Below are positions 8,583 to 16,908 of a stretch of 64,000 nt of DNA, in pieces. The notes under the pieces are model-generated. The model saw only the letters and a list, made by a program, of their open reading frames with translations. It searched no databases and was not told the origin of the DNA. Both the position numbers and the translations under genes were made by a program. This stretch comes from Candidatus Zixiibacteriota bacterium (lineage in GTDB: Bacteria; Zixibacteria; MSB-5A5; UBA10806). Location: assembly GCA_020348065.1 (NCBI GenBank), contig CP070742.1:1630334-1694333 (forward strand), given 5' to 3'. Positions within the stretch are counted from its first letter, which is position 1. Each line of letters begins with the position of its first letter.

Positions 8583-9344
8583 ATGGATATTGCGTCTGTA
8601 GCCGGGTTAATAATCGGTATTAGTGCCGTTATGCTCGCTTTTTTTCTGGAAGGCGGCAACTTTACGTCGGTGCTGCAATTGCCGGCGATGATTCTGGTAA
8701 TTTTCGGCACTATCGGCGCCGCAACCGTTACCACCTCATTGAAAACCCTGGTAAATCTCCCCAACCTGTTGAAGGTAGTGTTCTTGGGAAAACCGCAGGA
8801 ACCTCACAAGGTGGTCAGCACCATCGGGACTCTGGCGGAGACCGCGCGCCGTGAGGGACTGCTGGGATTAGAAGACGATTATCAAAAAATGACAGAACCG
8901 TTCCTAAAAAAATCGTTACAGCTTGTAATCGACGGCACCAATATTATGACACTGCGCACAATCCTGGAAACCGAAATGGTTAATATCGGCGAAAGACATA
9001 AAACCGGGCAGACATTTTTCCAGAAGCTGGGCGGTTTTTCTCCGACCCTCGGCATAATCGGGACCGTACTGGGATTGATCAATGCCCTGAGCACTTCCGG
9101 GGATCCCCAAACCATGGCGACACATATTGCCAGTGCCTTTATAGCGACGCTGTGGGGCATCTCGCTGGCGAACCTGATCTACCTGCCCATAAGCGACAAG
9201 CTCAAATATCGCAATCGCGAGGAGATGCGGTGTCTGGAGCTGATTATAGAAGGAATGATTTCGATACAGACCGGTGAAAATCCACGGGTGATTAGAAACA
9301 AACTCCTGTCTTTTATAACGCCCGAAGAACGACTGGTTAAATGA
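8583..9344 (+). CDS. motA: Flagellar motor stator protein MotA (PomA type)
   Basis: Ion-channel subunit of the stator that drives flagellar rotation. The 253-residue length and four hydrophobic segments (two near the N-terminus, two around residues 150-200) fit the PomA branch. The conserved SPTLGIIGTVLGL segment supplies the channel Pro. The large cytoplasmic loop has the charged stretch TARREGLLGLE, which interacts with FliG in the family. It overlaps motB by four bases and follows a sigma-28 promoter, so it is a late gene, made when the motor is ready. Confidence 0.96.
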   Translation: MDIASVAGLIIGISAVMLAFFLEGGNFTSVLQLPAMILVIFGTIGAATVTTSLKTLVNLPNLLKVVFLGKPQEPHKVVSTIGTLAETARREGLLGLEDDYQKMTEPFLKKSLQLVIDGTNIMTLRTILETEMVNIGERHKTGQTFFQKLGGFSPTLGIIGTVLGLINALSTSGDPQTMATHIASAFIATLWGISLANLIYLPISDKLKYRNREEMRCLELIIEGMISIQTGENPRVIRNKLLSFITPEERLVK

Positions 9345-10150
9345 TTTTCAGAAAACCGAAAGACGATGATGACAGGGAGAACCTGGAAAGATGGCTTTTA
9401 ACATACGCCGATCTAATCACCCTCCTGTTAGCGTTTTTTATAGTATTATATTCCATGTCCAGGCTTGACGCTGAGAAATTCGAACACATTTCCAAAGCGC
9501 TGAGGACAGTCCTTCGAGGCGCCGCAGCATCGCCTTTGCCGCATCAGATATTGATGATGAACGATCCGGGAGATGGGCCGATAAAAACGGGAGATTTGAA
9601 TTATTTAAAGTCTAATATTGATAAATTACTTCTTCAGGAAGGCCTGGATAACAAAATATCGGCCACCATCGAGGATCGCGGCCTTGTAATTAGAATATCG
9701 GAATCGGCGTTTTTCGACCTGGGCTCTGCGGAATTGAAAGAACAGGCAAAAGGTATACTGGATCTTTTCGGCGGTATCCTGAGCGAAATACCGAATCATG
9801 TCAGGGTTGAAGGCCATACCGATAATTTACCGATAAAAAACGAGATATATCCGTCCAACTGGGAGTTGTCGACATACCGGGCGACTGTTTGTATCAGGTA
9901 TCTTATCGAAAATTACGGCATGAAACCGGACAGAATTTCCGCTATGGGTTACAGCGAATATCGTCCCATCGCGGCCAACGACACGCCGGAGGGGAGGAAT
10001 AAAAACAGGCGGGTGGATATTGTGGTCTTGAACTGGGATGAAAAGCATAAAGAACCGACCCCAAAGCACGAAGATATTTCACAAAGCGCGGAAAAAAATT
10101 CCAACTCTGATTTTGAGAGTATCGATGCGCTCGTAGACGAGCCATTATAA
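9341..10150 (+). CDS. motB: Flagellar motor stator protein MotB
   Basis: Partner of MotA that anchors the stator to peptidoglycan. A single membrane helix follows the N-terminus and carries the ion-binding Asp24 in TYADLITLLLAFF. The periplasmic C-terminal half is an OmpA-like peptidoglycan-binding domain with VEGHTDN, STYRA and NRRVDIV motifs. An extra low-complexity tail of about 40 residues, rich in Glu, Ser and Asp, follows the OmpA domain. Whether the coupling ion is H+ or Na+ cannot be read with certainty. Confidence 0.96.
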   Translation: MIFRKPKDDDDRENLERWLLTYADLITLLLAFFIVLYSMSRLDAEKFEHISKALRTVLRGAAASPLPHQILMMNDPGDGPIKTGDLNYLKSNIDKLLLQEGLDNKISATIEDRGLVIRISESAFFDLGSAELKEQAKGILDLFGGILSEIPNHVRVEGHTDNLPIKNEIYPSNWELSTYRATVCIRYLIENYGMKPDRISAMGYSEYRPIAANDTPEGRNKNRRVDIVVLNWDEKHKEPTPKHEDISQSAEKNSNSDFESIDALVDEPL

Positions 10151-10198
10151 TCTTTTGTAAGATAGTCGGTTAACTCATATTTTCTCAAATGTTCCATA

Positions 10199-10213
10199 TG
10201 GCATACCCTTTGC
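10199..10213 (+). promoter_or_regulatory. Sigma-54 promoter of the flgB operon
   Basis: TGGCATACCCTTTGC followed by T matches the -24/-12 consensus TGGCAC-N5-TTGCW, with the invariant GG (10200-10201) and GC (10212-10213) ten bases apart. It lies 28 bases before the flgB start and downstream of an NtrC-family activator gene. Confidence 0.85.
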
Positions 10214-10240
10214 TCAAAACGATTTGCGGAGTAAAATGCG

Positions 10241-10657
10241 TTGTTGATTGGAGGGAAAATATTCGATAAGGCGGGGATTCCGCTTTACGAGCGGCTTTTG
10301 AAAGTCGTATCCTCTTCGCAGAAAGTAACTTCCGCCAATATCGCCAATGTCTCGACGCCGGGATATCAAAAAAAGCAGGTAAATTTTAAAGATGAGATGA
10401 AAAGGCTTATGGCCCCCGGGAAAACTGTCATCCCGCAGGCTACAAACGCGCGCCATATTACAAAAGGAGCGCCCCGGGATATTGTAAAAATTAAGGAAAT
10501 AAAAGACAACGATAACTCCAGCGGGATCAACAATGTGGATATCGAAAAAGAGATGATGAGTCTCGCGGAGGGTCAATTAATGTATGAATATGGAGCCAAA
10601 AAACTGGCGCGAACATTCGGTCTGCTTCGCGCCGCCATCAGAGGCAGGAGTCAATGA
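10241..10657 (+). CDS. flgB: Flagellar basal-body rod protein FlgB
   Basis: Proximal rod subunit, 138 residues, near the family's usual length. The rod-family signature SANIANVSTPGYQKKQVNF lies at about residues 29-47. The start is taken as TTG at 10241 because GGAG at 10228-10231 is well spaced; the ATG at 10236 runs into a stop. The gene overlaps flgC by four bases and is the first gene behind the sigma-54 promoter. Confidence 0.95.
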   Translation: MLIGGKIFDKAGIPLYERLLKVVSSSQKVTSANIANVSTPGYQKKQVNFKDEMKRLMAPGKTVIPQATNARHITKGAPRDIVKIKEIKDNDNSSGINNVDIEKEMMSLAEGQLMYEYGAKKLARTFGLLRAAIRGRSQ

Positions 10658-11148
10658 GCGGGATTTTCGGCATTTTTCAGATCAGCGGTTCCGGGCTTTC
10701 GGGGCAGCGCAAGAAACTCAACGCCGTGGCGGAAAACATTGCCAATGTTGAGACTACGAGGACGCCAGAGGGCGGACCTTATCGACGCAAACAGGTGGTT
10801 TTTAAGGAAAGCTTAAAACTGGGAAGTTTCACCCAGAGTCTGAAAAGCGCCGTAACCAGATTAGTCAGAACCGACGAAAAGCATATGTCCTTATCCAAAA
10901 AGGGGATATCGTCGAAAAACGACATTCCGTCGGTCGGTTCCGAGGAGATGAAAATCGAACCGGATTCATTTAAAATGGTTTACGATCCCACTCATCCCGA
11001 CGCCGACGAGAGCGGATATGTCGCCATGCCCGATATTAACATTATATCGGAAATGGTTGATATGATGGCCGCCACCCGCGCCTACGAGGCTAACGTCAGC
11101 GCTGTGAAAGCGGCCAAGGCCATGTACAAGGAAGCGTTGAATATTTAA
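10654..11148 (+). CDS. flgC: Flagellar basal-body rod protein FlgC
   Basis: Second proximal rod subunit, 164 residues. It has the N-terminal rod motif (ISGSGLSGQRKKLNAVAENIANVETT) in two parts and the C-terminal family signature MVDMMAATRAYEANVSA. The ATG overlaps the flgB stop (ATGA). A central stretch of about 30 residues (roughly 60-95) is longer than in E. coli FlgC. Confidence 0.95.
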   Translation: MSGIFGIFQISGSGLSGQRKKLNAVAENIANVETTRTPEGGPYRRKQVVFKESLKLGSFTQSLKSAVTRLVRTDEKHMSLSKKGISSKNDIPSVGSEEMKIEPDSFKMVYDPTHPDADESGYVAMPDINIISEMVDMMAATRAYEANVSAVKAAKAMYKEALNI

Positions 11149-11160
11149 TAAGGGTTCTAA

Positions 11161-11445
11161 ATGAAAGTTAATATTGTTTCCGACGCTACTTATTACCCAT
11201 CGAAAATTAACCGACAGGGAATCTCGAATAAAGAGATCAAACCTGCCGACGGCAGAAGCCGGGGTGTTTCACGTTTTGAAAAGCTCTTTCTGGAAAAATT
11301 AAGCGCGGAAGAGGCCGCAGCGATTCAGAGGTTATTCGGAGATTTTAAAATTGAGGATGTTGGCAAGAATTTAGGCGGTAACGTTTCAATCGCGGGCAAA
11401 TTGAGTTCCATTCCCCGCGGCAGTTTTGTTGATATTAAGATATAA
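11161..11445 (+). CDS. Small protein of unknown function between flgC and fliE
   Basis: A 94-residue protein I do not recognise. It has no signal peptide or membrane helix. The middle (about residues 38-62) is a predicted helix, FEKLFLEKLSAEEAAAIQRLF, followed by a Gly-rich segment. The first 35 residues are basic and polar, like the flexible N-termini of exported rod components. Its stop overlaps the fliE start (TAATG), so the two are probably translationally coupled, which supports a real gene. A role in rod or MS-ring junction assembly is a guess from position only. Confidence 0.75.
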   Translation: MKVNIVSDATYYPSKINRQGISNKEIKPADGRSRGVSRFEKLFLEKLSAEEAAAIQRLFGDFKIEDVGKNLGGNVSIAGKLSSIPRGSFVDIKI

Positions 11446-11750
11446 TGACGAAGATATTACCCGGATATCGGCCTTTTACCCTGCCTGATTCGAGAACTCA
11501 GAAACTCGATACGGGCGAATTGAAAACGTCAAAGTCGTTTGGGCAGATATTCAAGGATCTGATTTCCGACACCAACACGCTTCAATCCGACGCGGCCCGC
11601 ATCGCCGAGAAATTCGCTCTGGGGGAGATCGCCGACGTACACGAGGTGATGATCGCGGCGGAGAAAGCCGGCGTGGCGTTCGAACTGGTGATGGAAATCA
11701 GGAATAAGCTGGTTGAAGCCTATCAGGAATTTATGAGAATGCAGGTGTAG
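11445..11750 (+). CDS. fliE: Flagellar hook-basal body protein FliE
   Basis: Adaptor between the MS ring and the proximal rod, 101 residues. The C-terminal helix carries the family signature VHEVMIAAEKAGVAFELVMEIRNKLVEAYQE (in overlapping parts), which ends at the usual RM.V terminus. It is coupled to the 94-residue gene upstream (TAATG) and lies four bases before fliF. Confidence 0.95.
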   Translation: MTKILPGYRPFTLPDSRTQKLDTGELKTSKSFGQIFKDLISDTNTLQSDAARIAEKFALGEIADVHEVMIAAEKAGVAFELVMEIRNKLVEAYQEFMRMQV

Positions 11751-11753
11751 GAT

Positions 11754-13295
11754 ATGGATTTCATTAAAGAATTTATAGAGAGTAATTTCAAACCCTGGTG
11801 GGATTCCAAAGACAAGAACTCAAAAATCCTGTCCGCCTCGATCGGAATAGCCGGTTTGGTGGCGTTGATTGTATCGCTTGTTTTTCTGGTCAGGCCGTCG
11901 TACGAAACGCTTTATCTCGGGCTCGAAACCGAAGAGGCCGCCCAAGTGGTGGAGAAACTCGCCGAATATAAAGTATCCTATCGTCTCGAAAACGGCGGAA
12001 CCACGGTCCAGGTACCCCGGAAAGATATATATGATATCCGTTTGAAACTCGCCTCCGAGGGTCTGCCCCGGTCGGGTTCTCTGGGGTACGAAATCCTCGA
12101 TGATTCCAAGCTCGGCATGACGGAATTCCTTCAAAAAATAAACTACCGGCGAGCCCTGGAAGGAGAGATATCCAAATCAATAAGCAGCATAAACGGCGTA
12201 AAATCGGCGCGTGTCCATATAGTTATACCGGAACCGAGATTATTCAAGGAGGACAAACAGGAAGCCACGGCTTCCGTCATTCTGACCCTCACCAGAGCGG
12301 GGGGGATATCGCAAAACCAGGTTGAGGGTATTATATACCTGGTTGCCTCGTCGGTTGAAGGAATGCATCCGGAAAATGTAACGGTTCTCGATTCCGTGGG
12401 ACGGCTCCTATCTAATAAGAGACAAGGTTCCGAACTGGGCCAGCTGACCTCGTCTCAACACGAGTTGAAGAAGCATGTAGAGGAATATCTCGAGAACAAG
12501 GCTCTCAGCATTCTCGAGCCAGTGATGGGACCGGGGAAATCGGTTGTGAAGATTTCGACGCAGTTGAATTTCGAGCAGGTGGAACAGACCATAGAGAATT
12601 TCGATCCGGATAATCCGGCCGTTCGTTCTCAGGAAAAAATAACGGAATCATCATCCGAGGAAAACCCCGCCGGAGGCGGGGCCGGCGGCAACGGGACCAT
12701 GGTATCCAACAGCACCGAAAACGTCGTCACCAATTATGAAATAAACAGAACCGTGCAACATATCGTAAATGAAATCGGCAATATCGACAGGCTCTGGGTC
12801 TCCATTGTCGTGGACGGGCAGATGAAAGAGGTGGAGAGCGGGGGAGTAGTCGGCAAAGAGTATGTCCCTCGTACCCAGGAGGAACTCGATCGGCTGGCCA
12901 GCCTGATCAAAGGCGCCGTCGGTTTTGATTCGGAGCGTAACGACGTATTTGAAATTGAAAACGTCGAATTTCTCCATCAGGAATATGAATATTCTGATGG
13001 ATTTTTCAGCAACTACAATTTCAATAAGGTGCTCGAGATATTATTCAAGGTATTCCTTATTATTGTCGGTTTGATAATATTGATGAAATTTAAAAAGGTA
13101 TTAAAATCGCAGATGGAGAAGAGAAAAGAGGAGGCGAAAAGAAGAGCGGCCGCTAATGAAGCGGAACGAAAAAGGCAGGAACTTCTTCCGAAATTCAAGA
13201 ATGAACCTAAGCTAGTTGATCATATGAGAAATATAGCGGAAGAGGACCCCGCCGAAATCGCCAAGGTCATAAAAACCATGCTCTCGCAGGATTAG
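11754..13295 (+). CDS. fliF: Flagellar MS-ring protein FliF
   Basis: Forms the inner-membrane ring on which the rod, switch and export gate assemble. It has 513 residues and two membrane helices (about 26-47 and 430-450). The YscJ-like periplasmic domain follows the first helix (LYLGLE, RLKLASEGLPRSGS, RALEGEIS, ARVHIVIPEP). A low-complexity Gly/Glu loop near residues 300-315 marks the usual variable region. The cytoplasmic C-terminal tail, which docks on FliG, ends in EEDPAEIAKVIKTML. Confidence 0.97.
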   Translation: MDFIKEFIESNFKPWWDSKDKNSKILSASIGIAGLVALIVSLVFLVRPSYETLYLGLETEEAAQVVEKLAEYKVSYRLENGGTTVQVPRKDIYDIRLKLASEGLPRSGSLGYEILDDSKLGMTEFLQKINYRRALEGEISKSISSINGVKSARVHIVIPEPRLFKEDKQEATASVILTLTRAGGISQNQVEGIIYLVASSVEGMHPENVTVLDSVGRLLSNKRQGSELGQLTSSQHELKKHVEEYLENKALSILEPVMGPGKSVVKISTQLNFEQVEQTIENFDPDNPAVRSQEKITESSSEENPAGGGAGGNGTMVSNSTENVVTNYEINRTVQHIVNEIGNIDRLWVSIVVDGQMKEVESGGVVGKEYVPRTQEELDRLASLIKGAVGFDSERNDVFEIENVEFLHQEYEYSDGFFSNYNFNKVLEILFKVFLIIVGLIILMKFKKVLKSQMEKRKEEAKRRAAANEAERKRQELLPKFKNEPKLVDHMRNIAEEDPAEIAKVIKTMLSQD

Positions 13296-13304
13296 GGTAA
13301 CGGC

Positions 13305-14315
13305 ATGCAATATGATGATATTACCAATATCCAGCGCGCAGCCGTCCTGCTGGTTTCTCTGGGAGATGAGATCTCTCCTCTCGTATTACAGCATTTGACG
13401 GAGACCGAGATCGAACTTATAACGCTGGAAATTGCAAACCTCAGAGATATTTCTCCCGCAGTAGAAGAAGCGGTTTTAAAGGACGCCTCCGATATTATGA
13501 TAGCGCGTCAGTATATTTCCCAGGGTGGGGTCGATTACGCCAGGGGGCTTCTCGAAAAAGCGCTGGGCCGCGAAAAAACCAACGAAATACTCCGCAGGCT
13601 CGAAGGATCATTGCAAACCACCGGTTTTGGTATGCTGCGTAATATCGATCCCAAACAGCTGATCAACTTTATCCAGAATGAGCATCCTCAGACCATATCT
13701 CTGATCATGACGCAGCTTCCCTCTCACTCGGCGGCCGCCATCCTTTCGGATCTGGCGCCGGAGGTTCAGGCAGATGTCTCGTACCGTATCGCCACGATGG
13801 AGAAAATCTCTCCCGACGTTATCAACGAGCTGGAGGTTCTGCTGGAAAGGCAGTTTGAAGACGTGGGCGCGGGAGATCTTTCTTTTTCAGGAGGCACAAA
13901 AACCATAGCTGAAATCCTGAACCTGGTAGAAACCTCCGCCGAAAAAGGAATAATGGAGACGCTGGAATCTGAGAATCCAGATCTGGCGTCGGAGATAAAA
14001 AACCTTATGTTCGTGTTTGAGGATATTATCCTCCTGGATAACCGTTCCATACAAAGGATTCTCAAAGAGGTCGAGACCAAGGATCTGGCCATCGCCTTGA
14101 AAGCCGCATCGGAAGAGGTAAAAGAGAAAATCTTCACCAATATATCCGAGCGCGTGGCCGCCATGATTAAAGAGGAAATGGAATTCATGGGACCCATGAG
14201 GCTTTCGGACGTTGAAGCCGTTCAGCAAAAGATTGTCGAGGTTATAAGAAGACTCCAGGAAGAAGGACAGATTATTATCACCGGGCGCGGCGGGAAGGAA
14301 GAGCTCGTTGTTTAA
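13305..14315 (+). CDS. fliG: Flagellar motor switch protein FliG
   Basis: Rotor component contacted by the stator and by FliF and FliM; 336 residues, the normal length. Recognisable are the N-terminal domain (QRAAVLLVSLGDE), the middle EHPQTISLIMTQLP motif, and the C-terminal domain with its charged torque helix (KDLAIALKAASEEVKEKIF) followed by the ERVAAMIKEEME region. It lies nine bases after fliF and overlaps fliH by eight bases. Confidence 0.97.
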   Translation: MQYDDITNIQRAAVLLVSLGDEISPLVLQHLTETEIELITLEIANLRDISPAVEEAVLKDASDIMIARQYISQGGVDYARGLLEKALGREKTNEILRRLEGSLQTTGFGMLRNIDPKQLINFIQNEHPQTISLIMTQLPSHSAAAILSDLAPEVQADVSYRIATMEKISPDVINELEVLLERQFEDVGAGDLSFSGGTKTIAEILNLVETSAEKGIMETLESENPDLASEIKNLMFVFEDIILLDNRSIQRILKEVETKDLAIALKAASEEVKEKIFTNISERVAAMIKEEMEFMGPMRLSDVEAVQQKIVEVIRRLQEEGQIIITGRGGKEELVV

Positions 14316-15117
14316 TAAGATTATAAAAAAAAAGCCCGGTTCCCCCGTTAAAATTACGGTTGTGGAACCGGAAAGACCGCTGCGCATAATCCCGAACCAT
14401 GCGGTGGTTATAAGGACCGTACCCGGCTTTAAAGAAAAAACAGAATCTGTTATATCTGAAAAAATACCGGAAAGCGGAGTAGAGCGGACCGTTCAGGCCG
14501 ATCTGCAGGATACCGCAATTATCGGCGCTCCAGCGAATTCCCCTGAGTTTTTTGACCGGGAATCTGTGGATAATCTTATCGCGGAAAAATCCCGGGAGCT
14601 CGAGGAGTATTATGATATGGAAAAAGAAACCGCTTACCAACAAGGTTACGAGCAGGGAAAAGCCGACGGATTCAGCGAAGGCGTAAAATCCCTGGAACCG
14701 CTGGAGACCCTCCTTAAGGATATAAATAAAGAGGTGATAGCCTCACGCGAGCATCTTCTTGGCAATGCGGAGGAGATTATGGGCAGGTTATCGCTGGAGA
14801 TCGCCGAGGCGGTGATAGGGGAAGCCGCAATGAAATTATCCGGAGACTTGCTGGAATATAATCTCAAGCGGTGCCTGGAGATTCTCTCGGGTTCCGGAGA
14901 AGTCGCCATCAAAGTAAATCCCTGCGATTACGATACGGCCAGGGAAAAAATCGATATCGTTTTCAGGAAAAACAGAGACAGGTTCAATTTCAGGTTTGAA
15001 CCCGATCCCTCAATAACCCCCGGCGGATGTTTTATAGAATCCCCCGGCGGCGCCATTGACGGCAGGATAGAAAACCAGTTTAACCTGATAAAAGAGAACT
15101 TCCTTCAGATGATTTGA
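14308..15117 (+). CDS. fliH: Flagellar export stator-like protein FliH
   Basis: Binds and regulates the FliI ATPase and carries it to the export gate. Its 269 residues have a divergent N-terminus, a central Glu/Gly/Gln-rich coiled segment (YQQGYEQGKADGF, the FliH glycine-repeat type) and a C-terminal FliH/V-ATPase-E-like domain. The TTG start overlaps fliG and is supported by GGAAGGAAG just upstream, inside fliG. It ends one base before fliI. Confidence 0.92.
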   Translation: MFNKIIKKKPGSPVKITVVEPERPLRIIPNHAVVIRTVPGFKEKTESVISEKIPESGVERTVQADLQDTAIIGAPANSPEFFDRESVDNLIAEKSRELEEYYDMEKETAYQQGYEQGKADGFSEGVKSLEPLETLLKDINKEVIASREHLLGNAEEIMGRLSLEIAEAVIGEAAMKLSGDLLEYNLKRCLEILSGSGEVAIKVNPCDYDTAREKIDIVFRKNRDRFNFRFEPDPSITPGGCFIESPGGAIDGRIENQFNLIKENFLQMI

Positions 15118-15118
15118 G

Positions 15119-16441
15119 ATGCCGGGACTCATAACTAACATTGATAAAATAGCGGACAATATCAAAAACGTTCGTCTGATCAGGCAAAGCGGTTTGGTGG
15201 AATCCGTGGTGGGGCTTGTTATCGAGGCGACCGGGCCGTCCACGCAGGTCGGCGAACATCTTCTTATCGAATGCCCGACAGCGCATGACGGAACCATAAT
15301 GGCCGAGGTTGTCGGTTTCAAAAACAACAAGGTGCTTATAATGCCTCTGGGTGAGATGGAGGGGATCTCTCCCGGTGCGAAAGTATGGGCATCGGGATAC
15401 CAGCTTTCAGTACCGGTCGGGGATGAGCTTCTGGGACGGGTCGTCAACGGATTTGTCGAGCCTATTGACGGCAATGGCCCTGTTCTAACTCAAACCAGGA
15501 AGCCGCTGAACGCCGAACCCCCTGATCCTCTTCGAAGAAGAAGAATCACCGAGCCTTTATATACCGGAATACGAGCGATTGACTGTTTCGCTACCTGTGG
15601 AAAAGGTCAGAGAATGGGGATCTTCTCAGGTTCCGGTGTCGGCAAATCGACCCTGCTGGGCATGATAGCCAAATCCTCGCAGGCGGATATAAACGTTATC
15701 GGTTTGATCGGGGAGCGTGGCCGCGAGGTGAAGGATTTTCTGGAGAAGGACCTGGGTCCGGAGGGATTGGAAAGATCGGTTGTAATTGCCGTGTCGTCGG
15801 ACAAACCCCCGCTTGTGAGGGTTAAGGCGGCCCTGGCAGCTACCACGATTTCGGAATATTTCCGGGACAAAGGCAAAGATGTTGTCCTGATGATTGATTC
15901 CCTGACTCGAATAGGGATGGCTCAAAGAGAGGTGGGCCTGGCGGCGGGCGAGCCCCCGACAACCAAGGGGTATACGCCGTCGGTGTTTTCTTTCTTCCCC
16001 AAACTGCTGGAAAGGGCCGGGTACTCCGAATCAGGGAGTATAACCGGTTTTTATACCGTTCTTGTGGAAGGGGATGACGTTAACGATCCTATTGCCGACA
16101 CCACCCGGGCGATACTGGACGGTCATTTATGGTTATCGAGATCGCTGGCTTCTAAAAATCATTTTCCCGCAATAGATATCCTGGAATCGATTTCGAGATT
16201 GATGATCGATGTCGGGTCGGAGAAATTGATGGAGGTTTCGGGTAAAGCGAGGAAGTTAGTCTCCGATTACAGGGATGCTGAAGATCTTATCAATATAGGC
16301 GCCTATGTAAAAGGTTCATCCCCCGCCATCGACTACGCGCTGGAGAAAATCGATCCCTTGAACGAATTTTTAAAACAGGGAATCGATGAATCCACGCCTT
16401 TTGAGGAATCTCTTTCGGGGCTGTCGAAGATTATCTTATAG
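15119..16441 (+). CDS. fliI: Flagellum-specific ATPase FliI
   Basis: Energises the flagellar type III export apparatus; 440 residues, typical for the family. Walker A is GSGVGKS (residues 171-177) and the Walker B region is VVLMIDSLTR, with the ATPase signature DTTRAILDGH downstream. The N-terminal beta-barrel (VVGLVIEATGP) is also seen. It follows fliH by one base and precedes fliJ. Confidence 0.97.
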   Translation: MPGLITNIDKIADNIKNVRLIRQSGLVESVVGLVIEATGPSTQVGEHLLIECPTAHDGTIMAEVVGFKNNKVLIMPLGEMEGISPGAKVWASGYQLSVPVGDELLGRVVNGFVEPIDGNGPVLTQTRKPLNAEPPDPLRRRRITEPLYTGIRAIDCFATCGKGQRMGIFSGSGVGKSTLLGMIAKSSQADINVIGLIGERGREVKDFLEKDLGPEGLERSVVIAVSSDKPPLVRVKAALAATTISEYFRDKGKDVVLMIDSLTRIGMAQREVGLAAGEPPTTKGYTPSVFSFFPKLLERAGYSESGSITGFYTVLVEGDDVNDPIADTTRAILDGHLWLSRSLASKNHFPAIDILESISRLMIDVGSEKLMEVSGKARKLVSDYRDAEDLINIGAYVKGSSPAIDYALEKIDPLNEFLKQGIDESTPFEESLSGLSKIIL

Positions 16442-16449
16442 AGGAAATT

Positions 16450-16908
16450 TTGAAACGCTTCAGATTCCGTCTCGAAAAAATCCTGAGGTACAAGAACCAG
16501 GTTGAGGAACGTAAAAGGCAAATCCTGTCGGAGCGAAACAACGAGCTGAAAACTGAAAAAACTCATCTAAACGGATTGATTGATAGGGACGCCTCGTATC
16601 GAGACAGATATTCGTCTTTATTCAAGGGTAAGCTGAATATATTGGTGCTTATGTTCTCACGCCGATACCTGGATAAGTTGTATCGGGATATTGCAAAACA
16701 GAAGGATAGAGTAAAAAAATCCAAAAATAAAGTCGATGACGCAAAGCATCAACTTCATGCCGCCATGCGCGATAGAAAAAAATACGAAAAACTCAAAGAA
16801 AGACGTAGACTCGAATACGAATATGAAACCGGGCGCGAGGATCAAAAGGAGCTCGATGAAATCGCCTCCAGGCCCAGAACTCAGATTTCTATGGACATTG
16901 CCCCATAA
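16450..16908 (+). CDS. fliJ: Flagellar export protein FliJ
   Basis: Coiled-coil central stalk of the export ATPase, 152 residues, highly charged and helical throughout (FRFRLEKILRYKNQVEERKR at the start is the FliJ hallmark). The TTG start is supported by GAGGAAA directly upstream. The last 20 bases overlap the 3' end of the metalloprotease gene on the other strand, an unusual tail-to-tail overlap inside a core flagellar operon. Confidence 0.9.
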   Translation: MKRFRFRLEKILRYKNQVEERKRQILSERNNELKTEKTHLNGLIDRDASYRDRYSSLFKGKLNILVLMFSRRYLDKLYRDIAKQKDRVKKSKNKVDDAKHQLHAAMRDRKKYEKLKERRRLEYEYETGREDQKELDEIASRPRTQISMDIAP

